DNA of 64,000 nucleotides from DATFVJ01 sp963820395 (GTDB lineage: Bacteria; Actinomycetota; Actinomycetes; Streptosporangiales; Streptosporangiaceae): NCBI GenBank assembly GCA_963820395.1, contig CAWGAE010000028.1:213953-277952 (forward strand), given 5' to 3'. Position 1 is the first letter of the stretch; each line of letters starts with the position of its first letter. The notes below the pieces were generated by a model. That model had not been told where the DNA came from. It did not search any database and worked only from the letters and a program-made list of their open reading frames with translations. Of this stretch, positions 36,716 to 44,366 are shown piece by piece. The position numbers and the translations under genes are program-made.

Positions 36716-38043
36716 CTTCAACAAGCTCGACATCGGCGGGGAGCACGGGCTGCTCGGCTACCTGGAGAACGTCACCGACCACCGCAAGCCGAAGGGGAAG
36801 CGGCACGACCTGGCGGCGATCCTGGCGGTCGTCGTGGTGGCCCGGCTGTCGGGCGCGAACTCGGTGTACGCGGCCGGGCAGTTCGCGGCCACGATGCCGC
36901 AGGAAGCGCTGCGCCGCTGCGGGATCCGGTACAACGCCCGGCTGGGCCGGTACGTGCCGCCCAGCCCGAAGACGATCAAGCGGGCAGTGCGGGCGGTCCA
37001 CGCGAAGGCCGCCGACGAGCAGATGTGCGCCTGGCTGCGGGCCGAGGCCGCGGCCGGGCGGCTGACCTGGCGGCACATCGCCATCGACGGCAAGACCGTC
37101 CCGCGGCGCCGTCCGCCCGGCGGCACCCGCCCGCACCTGCTGGCCGCCTACGAGTCACCGCCGGCGCGGTGCTCGGCCAAGACGACGTCGACGCGAAAAC
37201 CAACGAGATCACCTGCTTCGTCCCGCTGCTGAAAGCCATCCTCGACGGCCGCGACGTCACCCGCGCAGACGGCAGCGGCAACGGCGACGGCGACAACGAC
37301 GGCAAGGAGAAGAAGAAGGAGAAGGACGAGGAGCAGGAGCTGATCATTGTGACGGCGGACGCGATGCACACGCAGGCCGGGCACGTGGAAGCGATGAACG
37401 CCCGCGGCATCGGCTGGATCCTCACCCTCAAGGACAACCAGCAAGGACAACCAGCCCGGCCTGTACGCCGCCGCTGACGCTCACCCGTGGGAAGACGAGC
37501 CTGTCCTGCACGCCACCAGCGAAGTCAGCCACGGTCGGCATGAGGTCCGCACCATCCGCGTCACCAGCATCGTGCCCGGCCAGATCCGGGCGCGGCTGCC
37601 CCGTGCTGACCAGCTCATGCTCATCGAACGGTACCGTCACCGCGTCCGCGGCGCCGCCGCAGCGGCCGCCTGCCGCGCCGCCAGCGCCAGCGGCGACCCC
37701 ACCCTCACCGCGTGCGCCGCGGCCTGCGGCGCGCAAGCCTCCTGCGAGACCGTCCTGGCCGTCACCGCGCTCACCCCCACCCAGGCCAGCCCCGCATTCC
37801 TGCTCGGACGCAACCGCGACCACCGGGGCATCGAAAACGGGCTCCACCTACGCCGCGACGTCACCCTCGCCGAAGACGCCTCCCGGCTGCCGGATAGGCG
37901 GATCCTGGCGGCTATTCGCCGCCATCGGCAACATCACCGTCAGCGTCCTCAACCGCGCCGGCCACCGCAACCACGCAGCCGCCCGCCGCGACTGCGCCTG
38001 GGACCGCACCGGGCTGCGCGCCCTCGAACTCCTCGGCCTGTAA
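36716..38043 (+). pseudogene. ISAs1-like transposase, several frameshifts
   Basis: Successive frames give consecutive parts of an ISAs1-type DDE transposase: LGYLENVTDHRKPKGKRHDL, HIAIDGKTVPR (first Asp), then VLGQDDVDAKTNEITCFVPL and IIVTADAMHTQAGHVEAMNA (second Asp), then GIENGLHLRRDVTLAEDASR (final Glu), ending LFAAIGNITVSVLNRAGHRN. Frame changes occur near 37,165, at a 13-bp tandem duplication (37,429-37,454) and near 37,905. Inactive. Confidence 0.75.
37429..37454. repeat. 13-bp tandem duplication inside the ISAs1-like transposase
   Basis: caaggacaaccag occurs twice in a row. One copy restores the expected TLKDNQ motif; the second shifts frame and breaks the gene. A clear slippage event. 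Confidence 0.85.
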
Positions 38044-38342
38044 CCCCCGGAAAGAGATCAAGCCGTAACACACAACAAAACCACCGACATCGACTTTGAC
38101 CCCACCCCTGTCGACGCTGGCGCGTTGTCGTCTTCACGTCGACTCATTCAACGACAAAAGAGCATTCGGCAAGCGCTTCTGACGCAACGAGATCGGTCCC
38201 CCAGGGAGCCACCGCAATCGGTATCGGCATCGGGTTTTGAACGAGGGCAGCACGTGCACGTGGTGACGCTCAGGCGGCCCCGATTCGGGGCACTCCACGT
38301 CGATCCAGCCCCACGACTCGCCGCCGCGCTCGTCTTTCCAGT

Positions 38343-38401
38343 CCGCGACGCCGTGGCAGACGCGGTGATCTTCCCTGCACTTGTGATCTTTCCCGGGCGT
38401 G
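38343..38401. repeat. short dispersed repeat (about 58 bp), copy 1
   Basis: Almost identical to 57556-57614 (shared core gatcttccctgcacttgtga). It lies in a non-coding stretch between the ISAs1 relic and the HNH gene; that stretch holds nothing else I recognise. Confidence 0.7.
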
Positions 38402-38414
38402 GCCCGCTTCCTTC

Positions 38415-38864
38415 TCACGGGGTCACCCGTCCAGGAACCGGGGTCAAGTCCTGCGACCAGGCCAGCTCACTGCGGCGAGCCCACTCGTCCATCGCGTCGC
38501 CGAAGTGCCGCTGCCACGCCGTCTCGAGCTCCCGATCGGGCAGCCCGCCGAGGCCGTTGACCCGCGCCCTGTGCATCAGCAGGCGGTGCACCTCGTGTGG
38601 CGGGTGCATGGCTGACGAGCGGCCCATGTGCTTGACGGCGTGGCAGTCGGGGCAGAGCGCGATCAGCCGGATCAGTGTCTGCACGCCGCGCGCGCCGTCG
38701 TCCTCGTACTGCCACACCTCGTGGGCCTCGACCGGATGCTGCGGGCCTTTGCCGCCGCAGATCTCGCACCGGTACCCGGCCGCCCGGTAGCAGGGACGGC
38801 GCAGCTTGTCCCACTGCTCGCGGTACATGCCGACGATCGACCGGCCCCACAGCGGCTGCGGCAC
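38415..38864 (-). CDS. HNH endonuclease
   Basis: Contains the HNH core: CEICGGKG zinc pair, VEAHEVWQYED (His-Glu), and LCPDCHAVKHMG (second zinc pair and His). It then has a helical C-terminus (VHRLLMHRARVNGLGG). GTG 38864 gives about 149 residues. The frame remains open upstream into the antisense of the neighbouring TPR gene, so the start is uncertain. No terminase, intron or restriction partner is adjacent. Its 5' side lies about 110 bp from the 3' end of the STAND gene, in mosaic DNA. Confidence 0.7.
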   Translation of the reverse strand: MPQPLWGRSIVGMYREQWDKLRRPCYRAAGYRCEICGGKGPQHPVEAHEVWQYEDDGARGVQTLIRLIALCPDCHAVKHMGRSSAMHPPHEVHRLLMHRARVNGLGGLPDRELETAWQRHFGDAMDEWARRSELAWSQDLTPVPGRVTP

Positions 38865-38973
38865 CAGCTCCGCACCAGCTTCAACGTCTGCGGGGCGGGC
38901 CTCGAGGCGGCCGCGCGGCGCTCCAGCTCGGCCGTGAGCGCCGCCAGCTCGGGCACCTCCTCCACCGGGCTCT

Positions 38974-41932
38974 TTACGCGGGTCCCGCCCCGGTGAGGGC
39001 GGCGAGTTCGGCGGCCACGCCGACGGCCTCGGCCGCACCGATCCGCTGGAAGATCTCCTGCGCCTGCCGCAGGCCAGCCTCCGGATCGGCGGTGTGGCCA
39101 GCGGCCAGGGCGCAGCGGCCCAGGCCGGCCAGCGCATGGGCCTCATCCCAGGGGCTGCCGATCTCGCGGGCCAGGTCCAGGGCCTGCCGGTGACACGCCG
39201 CGGCCCGGTCCGCGTCGCCGCGGGCCCGGTGCAGCGTCCCCACCTCGTTGAGCGCCTCAGCCTCACCCCCCCGGTAGCCGAGGTCGCGGCAGATGCCCAG
39301 CGCCGCCTCCAGCGCCCCGTCCGCGCCCGGGTAGTCCCCGGTCTGCCGCCGCACAGCCCCCAGCTGGTTGAGGGCGTCGCCCTCGCCCCGCCGGTGGCCG
39401 AGGTCGCGGGCGATGCCCAGCGCCGCCTCCAGGGCTTCAGTCGCGCCCGGGTAGTTCCCGGTCTGCCGCCGCACGGCCCCCAGCTGGTTGAGGGCGTCGG
39501 CCTTACCCTGCCGGTAGCCGAGGTCGCGGCAGATGCCCAGCGCCGCCTCTAGGGCCCCGGCCGCGCCCGGGTAATCCCCGGTCTGCCGCCGCACGGCCCC
39601 CAGGTAGGTGAGGGCGTTGGCCTCGCCCAGCCGGTAGCCGAGGTCGCGGGCGATGCCCAGCGCCTCGGCCGCGCCCGGGTAATCCCCGGTCGACCACCGC
39701 ACGGCCCCCAGGTAGGTGAGGGCGTTGGCCTCGCCCAGCCGGTAGCCGAGGTCGCGGGCGATGCCCAGCGCCGCCTCTAGTGCTTCGGCCGCGCCCGGAT
39801 AATCCCCGGTCGACCACCGCACGGCCCCCAGGAAGCTGAGGGCGTTGGCCTCACCCTGCGGGTAGCCGAGGTCGCGGTAGATGCCCAGCGCCGCCTCCAG
39901 CGCCCCGGCCGCGCCCAGGTAATCCCCGGTCGACCACCGCATGAGCCCCAGGGAGCTGAGGGCGTCGGCCTCAACCTGCCGGTAGCCGAGGTCGCGGGCG
40001 ATGCCCAGCGCCGCCTGCAGCACCCCGGCCGCGCCCGGAAAGTCCCCGGTCAGCAGCCGCACGAGCCCCAGATAGCTGAGGGCGTTCGCCTCGCCCAGCC
40101 GGTCGCCGAGGTCACAGTAGATGACCAGCGCCGCCTCCAGCACCCCGGCCACGCCCGGAAAGTCCCCGGTCAGCAGCCGCACGAGCCCCAGATAGCTGAG
40201 GGCGTTCGCCTCGCCCAGCCGGTCGCCGAGGTCACAGTAGATGACCAGCGCCGCCTCCAGCACCCCGGCCACGCCCGGAAAGTCCCCGGTCAGCAGCCGC
40301 ACGAGCCCCAGATAGCTGAGGGCGTTCGCCTCGCCCAGCCGGTCGCCGAGGTCACAGTAGATGACCAGCGCCGCCTCCAGCACCCTGGCCGCCTGCGGGT
40401 GGTCCCCGGTCGACCACCGCACGGCCCCCAGGTAGGTGAGGGCGTTGGCCTCGCCCAGCCGGTCGCCGAGGTGTCGTGCGGCCTGTATGGCGGTGGTATT
40501 GCGGGTGATGGCGTCGGTCCTGGGGCCGTCCTGCGACAGCAGAGCGGCCAGGGCGGTGGTGAGGGCGACGACCCGGGCGTGCTGGCCGGTGCGGGTGACG
40601 TAGTCGAGGCAGGCGAGCAGGTTGGCGCGTTCGGCCCGTGCCCACGACAGCGCCCGCACGCGGTCAGGCAGGTCGGGGACCGCGGCCGGCGGTGAGATAA
40701 GGGCGGCCGGGGCAGGCCGGGTCCGCGGCTGGCGCGCCAGCCAGGCCTCAGCGGCGGCGGCGGTGTGCTGGTAGTAGTCCAGCAGATGTTGCAGCGCCTG
40801 GCCGCGGCCGGTGGCGGGGTCGGTGGCGGCGCGGTCCTGGACGTAGCGGCGGATCAGGTCGTGCATGCCGTACCGGCGGTAGCCGACCTCGGTCAGCAGG
40901 CCCTCACCGTGCAGGTCGTCCAGCTGCCGGGCGGCCTCCTGCAAAGGGATACCGGCCAGGGCGGCGGCGGCGTAGCCGTCGATCGTGGTGCCCGGGTGCA
41001 GGCCGAGGCGGCGGAAGAACTGCTGCTGGCCAGGCGCCAGGTCCCGGTAAGACACCTCGAACGCGGCGGCGACACTGTCTTTCTCCGCCGCAAGAGTGAG
41101 CAGGCTCGCGCTGGTCTCGTCGGCCAGGTCGGCCAGGGTCCAGGACGGGTGCTTGGCGTACACCCGGGCCAGCAGCCAGATCGCCAACGGCAGGTACCCG
41201 GCCAGCCGGACCAGCTCCAGCACCGCGGTCGGCTCGGTGGCGGCGCGGGGGGCCAGCCGGGCGAACATCAGCTGCGCCTGGTCCGGTGGCAGCGCCTCCA
41301 GCAGCACCGGGACAACCGCCCCGGGCAGGTCCCCCAGGTACCGGCGGCTGGTGACCAGCACCAGGCAGCCGTCCCCCCCGGGCAGCAGCGGGGCGACCTG
41401 GTCGCTGCTGGCGGCGTTGTCCAAGACCAGCAGGGCCCGCTGGCCGGCCAGCCGGTCCCGCCACAGCATGGCCCGCCCGTCCAGATCGGCGGGCAGGTAA
41501 CGGCCGTCCACCCCGGCCGCCGTCAATAATTCGGCTAACGCCGCCGCCGGCGCCGCCGGGCGCTGCCCGGGGGTGTGCGCGTGCAGGTCGATGAACAGCT
41601 GCCGGTCCGGGAACCGGCCCCGCAGCCGATGAGCGGCGTGCACGGCCAGCGCGGTCTTGCCCACCCCGCATCGCATGGATCGCCACCACCCCGCCGGCCC
41701 CGGCGGTATCAGTCACCGCGGCGGTGATCAGGCGCAGTTCCCCGTCCCGGCCGGTGAACACCGCCGTGTCCGGCGGCAGCGAATACCGCACCGCCACCGC
41801 CGCCCGGGGCGGCGGCTGGATGATCTGGGTGCCGATCTGGGTGAACATGCTGGCATCGCGGGCTTCGCCGCGCATCCCGACCCAGCCGCCGCCCGCAGAC
41901 TCCCCGGGTGGCGCCCCCGCCGGGGTGGTCAT
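38974..41932 (-). CDS. STAND NTPase (NB-ARC plus about 12 TPR), copy 1, two-base frameshift in the P-loop
   Basis: NLR-like signalling ATPase. From ATG 41932 it starts with a Gly/Pro-rich stretch, then DASMFTQIGTQ (residues 26-36), shared with its partner. The NB-ARC then has Walker A GVGKTALAV, Walker B ALLVLDNAA, sensor VLVTSRRYL, a GYLPLAIWLLA helix and an MHD motif (MHDLIRRY). The C-terminal sensor is about 12 TPR-like units, mostly 40 residues (120 bp). Compared with copy 2, two G bases are missing near 41668, just before the P-loop, so frames 41932-41670 and 41676-38974 are out of phase. Translation starts in an ATGA overlap with the small gene upstream. Either decayed or an assembly error. 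Confidence 0.85.
40021..40385 (-). repeat. near-identical 120-bp TPR-coding units, three in a row
   Basis: Units 40081-40200 and 40201-40320 are identical, and 40321-40380 continues the pattern. The 40021-40080 half differs from its equivalents at one base. Each encodes one TPR (GDFPGVAGVLEAALVIY type). This is a fresh tandem expansion in the sensor domain. Confidence 0.9.
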
Positions 41933-41979
41933 GGCCGGGTGTAGTTGGCCTGGGTGCCGATCTGGGTGAACGTGCTGGC
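41825..41979. repeat. 30-bp direct repeat encoding the shared DASxFTQIGTQ motif
   Basis: The 30-bp strings at 41825-41854 (start of the NTPase) and 41950-41979 (end of the small protein) differ at one base. The equivalent pair in copy 2 is at 49504-49533 and 49632-49661. They encode the motif common to the two partners. Confidence 0.85.
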
Positions 41980-42348
41980 GTCGTGGGAGCTGCCGGTCAT
42001 GATGATGGTCGCGATCCGGGTCTGTTCGGCCGGGCTGAGCGCGGGGGTGAGGACCTCATCCAGCACCCGCTGCAGCTCGGCGCGCAGGGCAGGGTCGGCG
42101 CGCAGCAGCTGCTGCAGCTTCAGCTGCCAGGCCCCCTCGAGGGCGTGCTCGGTGCCGGTGTCACCGTCGCGGCGGGCCTGCAGCAGCTGCTCCCGCAGCT
42201 CGTCCAGCTCGGCGCCGATAGTGTCGGCCTGCTGCGGCGAGTGCCCGCGCCGCCATAACCCGGCGATCGCCTCATGGACCTGCCGCCAGGCGTCACCGGC
42301 CATCGCCCCGACCAGCGCCGTCACCGCCGCGATCACGATCGGATCCAT
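41929..42348 (-). CDS. small putative effector partner of STAND NTPase, copy 1
   Basis: 139 residues from ATG 42348 (same start as copy 2; ggggaaggggcgg upstream). Hydrophobic/amphipathic N-terminal helix at residues 3-18 (PIVIAAVTALVGAMAG), an aromatic/basic continuation (WRQVHEAIAGLWRRG), then two charged helices (40-105). It ends HDASTFTQIGTQANYTRP. The gene overlaps the NTPase start by ATGA. Layout fits the membrane-active effectors (HeLo/Bell-type) found beside bacterial NLRs, with a C-terminal amyloid-like motif matching the NLR N-terminus. That role is inference; no named domain is recognised. Confidence 0.75.
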   Translation of the reverse strand: MDPIVIAAVTALVGAMAGDAWRQVHEAIAGLWRRGHSPQQADTIGAELDELREQLLQARRDGDTGTEHALEGAWQLKLQQLLRADPALRAELQRVLDEVLTPALSPAEQTRIATIIMTGSSHDASTFTQIGTQANYTRP

Positions 42349-42653
42349 TACCGCCCCTTCCCCGTCAAAACGTCGCGTACCGTCCCAATCCTCCACCTAG
42401 GGTAGCGTTCCGGTAACTTCGCCGGACCGGGCAAACACCGTCTTCTTGCCGACGGTCAAACCCGGTCCGCGGCGGCGGCACCTTCACGGTCCACCAAGCC
42501 AGACCGGCTCGCCCGCTCCGTACCCGGCGCCCCGTGCCTCCCCGGCCGACACGACGCGGCCCGGCTCGGAACGGTTTCGCACGTTGCCGGTCCGCGTCCT
42601 GCTCGCGGCGGCCTGTGGAAACCGTCTCCGGCCAGGCTTACCGTCAACCGAGA
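42349..42653. other. upstream region of effector/NTPase copy 1
   Basis: About 300 bases expected to hold the promoter of the pair. No conserved element, operator or gene recognised. Confidence 0.4.
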
Positions 42654-42896
42654 TCAAACCCCGGCCCGCGGGATGCTGCGCCAACATGCCGAGTCGCCAG
42701 ATGTTGCCGCAAGCAGAACATGAGCGAGATCAGTCCACAGGCCCATCGAGGACCGCCACGCCTGCCCCGGGCTTGCCTGGGTGAAGAATTCCCAGGTGAG
42801 GGTGAGCATCTCGGCGGCGGCGCCGTGCTGGTCTTGTCCGGCGAAGATGGCGTCGCCGGGCGGCAGCTCGCTGGGCTCATAGGCGGGGTGTGGCAT
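42654..42896 (-). CDS. small ORF downstream of istB-like gene
   Basis: ATG 42896 has ggagggc just upstream and lies 11 bp after the IstB-like stop. It starts MPHPAYEPSELPPGDAIFAG and continues AAEMLTLTWEFFTQASPG, which looks coding. The end after about residue 50 looks like run-through into other sequence. Possibly an accessory ORF of the same IS21-type relic. Confidence 0.35.
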   Translation of the reverse strand: MPHPAYEPSELPPGDAIFAGQDQHGAAAEMLTLTWEFFTQASPGQAWRSSMGLWTDLAHVLLAATSGDSACWRSIPRAGV

Positions 42897-42907
42897 CTGC
42901 CCTCCGG

Positions 42908-43345
42908 TCAGGCGGGGCTGGTCTGCCGGGCGCGGGTGTGGGCGAGCCGGTAGGAGTGGGTTCCGGTTGCGATGATGTTGCCGCCGAAGGTGAGCCGGTC
43001 GACGATGGCGGCGCACAGCCTCGGGTCGGTGAAGGTCTTGGTCCAGCCGCCGAAGCTTTCGTTGGAAGCGATCGCGACGCTGGCTTTTTCCTCTCTTTCG
43101 GTGAGGACCTGGAAGAGGAGCTCTGCGCCGCGCTTGTCGAGTTCCATGTAGCCGAGCTCGTCGATGCACAGCAGATCGACGCGGCCGTAGCGGGCGATGG
43201 TCTTGGTGAGCTGGCGGTCCTCGACGAGCTCGTTGACGAGTTTGGTGGCCAGAGTTAAGCGGACCCGGTAGCCCTTCATCGCGGCCTCGGCGCCGAGCGC
43301 GATGAGCAGGTGGGATTTGCCGGTGCCGACAATGACAGCAACAGA
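42908..43345 (-). pseudogene. IstB-like ATPase, 5' truncated
   Basis: Retains VGTGKSHLLIALGAEAAMKG (P-loop), LLCIDELGYMELDKRGAELL (Walker B), IASNESFGGWTKTF and the C-terminus. Sequence before the P-loop is missing from about 43,340, where the divergent DUF5372/recombinase operon begins. No IstA is beside it. The helper of an IS21-family element, inactivated by recombination or by insertion of the recombinase element. Confidence 0.75.
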
Positions 43346-43363
43346 CTGCAACATCTTCGTGCG

Positions 43364-43642
43364 GTGTTGCCGTGCGAGGTTCGGGTCACCAGCGAGACAC
43401 ATCCCTTGTTCGGCAGGCTGGTGAAGGCTGCGTCGTTCAAGCGGTGGAACGGCGTGATGCACCTGGTCATTGAGTTGCCTGACGGTTCGCCGGGCACGAT
43501 CCGGGCCGAGGCCACCGATGTGTTTGGAGCCAGGGAAGCTCAGGGGCCGCTGGTAGTGCTGGAACCTGAAGGGCTGCGTCATCTGCGCGCCGTGGTGATG
43601 CGGCTTGGCTCGGACGCCGCGGACGGGCGGCCTGCCCGATGA
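43364..43642 (+). CDS. DUF5372-like protein of the recombinase element
   Basis: From GTG 43364: EVRVTSETHPLFGRLVKAAS and MHLVIELPDGSPGTIRAEAT resemble DUF5372 proteins, small beta-rich proteins encoded beside large serine recombinases. 92 residues, function unknown. Its stop overlaps the next start (ATGA at 43639), so the operon is translationally coupled. The start is uncertain because the left edge of the element falls here. Confidence 0.55.
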   Translation: MLPCEVRVTSETHPLFGRLVKAASFKRWNGVMHLVIELPDGSPGTIRAEATDVFGAREAQGPLVVLEPEGLRHLRAVVMRLGSDAADGRPAR

Positions 43643-44139
43643 CGGCCGCTGCGGCGGGCGGGACCGGCGAGGCCAGGTTCGTCTGCGAGATCCGTGACTT
43701 GCACGTGTGGCAGGCTCAGCAGCTTCTGGACGCCAGCTTGGGCGCATCGAGTGTGCAGGAGCTGACAGGCGGCGGGAGCGCGGCATATTACCTGCGGCAG
43801 GCGGCTCTGGAATCGGTGATCGCTGAGCGGATGCGGGTGTGCGCCGTAATCAGCATTCACCGGGCCCTGCTCGGCGGCGTCTCGGTGGCCGAGATCGCCC
43901 ATGTCACAGGCTCGACCTGTGAGCATGTCGCCGATTGCTGGCGCCTGTGGGCGGATGGGCAGCGGCACCTGAACACACAGTATCCACGGCTGGGACTCGA
44001 TCAGCGCGAGTACGAGCAGGCCGCCGCCGTGATCGCCCAGACGGCCGATGATGAGGCAGGCGAGACGCCGTCCCTTCTGCCTTTCACGCAATGCGCATGT
44101 CCGGCCATGGACGCGCAAATAGGTTCACCCCGTCCCTGA
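43639..44139 (+). CDS. hypothetical HTH-like protein of the recombinase element
   Basis: 166 residues. A central helix-turn-helix-like stretch, GGVSVAEIAHVTGSTCEHVA, suggests DNA binding. The rest is helical without a recognised family. Coupled to the preceding gene by a four-base overlap and followed by the small ORF and recombinase, so probably a regulator or accessory of the element. Confidence 0.55.
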   Translation: MTAAAAGGTGEARFVCEIRDLHVWQAQQLLDASLGASSVQELTGGGSAAYYLRQAALESVIAERMRVCAVISIHRALLGGVSVAEIAHVTGSTCEHVADCWRLWADGQRHLNTQYPRLGLDQREYEQAAAVIAQTADDEAGETPSLLPFTQCACPAMDAQIGSPRP

Positions 44140-44162
44140 TCGGGCCAACGACTTCAGGAGAG

Positions 44163-44366
44163 GTGAACCCATTGCGCGCCATGAGAGTAGCGGCAGCCTG
44201 CCAGCTTTCCCTGCCGATCGACCAGACGAGCAGGCCCGCCGACCGGTGGGCCCAGCTGCCGGAACAGGCTCGGGCGCAGGTACTCGTGCTGCTGGCCCGG
44301 CTGATCGCCCGCGGTGTCCTGATCGACGGCGGGGAAAGCTCCGGCCCGGGCGCGGGCCGTGGCTGA
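44163..44366 (+). CDS. small ORF preceding the recombinase
   Basis: 67 residues from GTG 44163 with caggag 6 bases upstream. LPEQARAQVLVLLARLIARG is a clear amphipathic helix. It overlaps the recombinase start by 8 bp. This kind of small protein often precedes serine recombinases of the same transposon group; role unknown. Confidence 0.55.
   Translation: MNPLRAMRVAAACQLSLPIDQTSRPADRWAQLPEQARAQVLVLLARLIARGVLIDGGESSGPGAGRG

Noticed and set aside
39250..40440. Regular repeats resembling a CRISPR-like or VNTR array
   Set aside because: The period is 120 bp throughout, with no distinct spacers, and the units translate into TPR motifs. It is coding sequence, not CRISPR.
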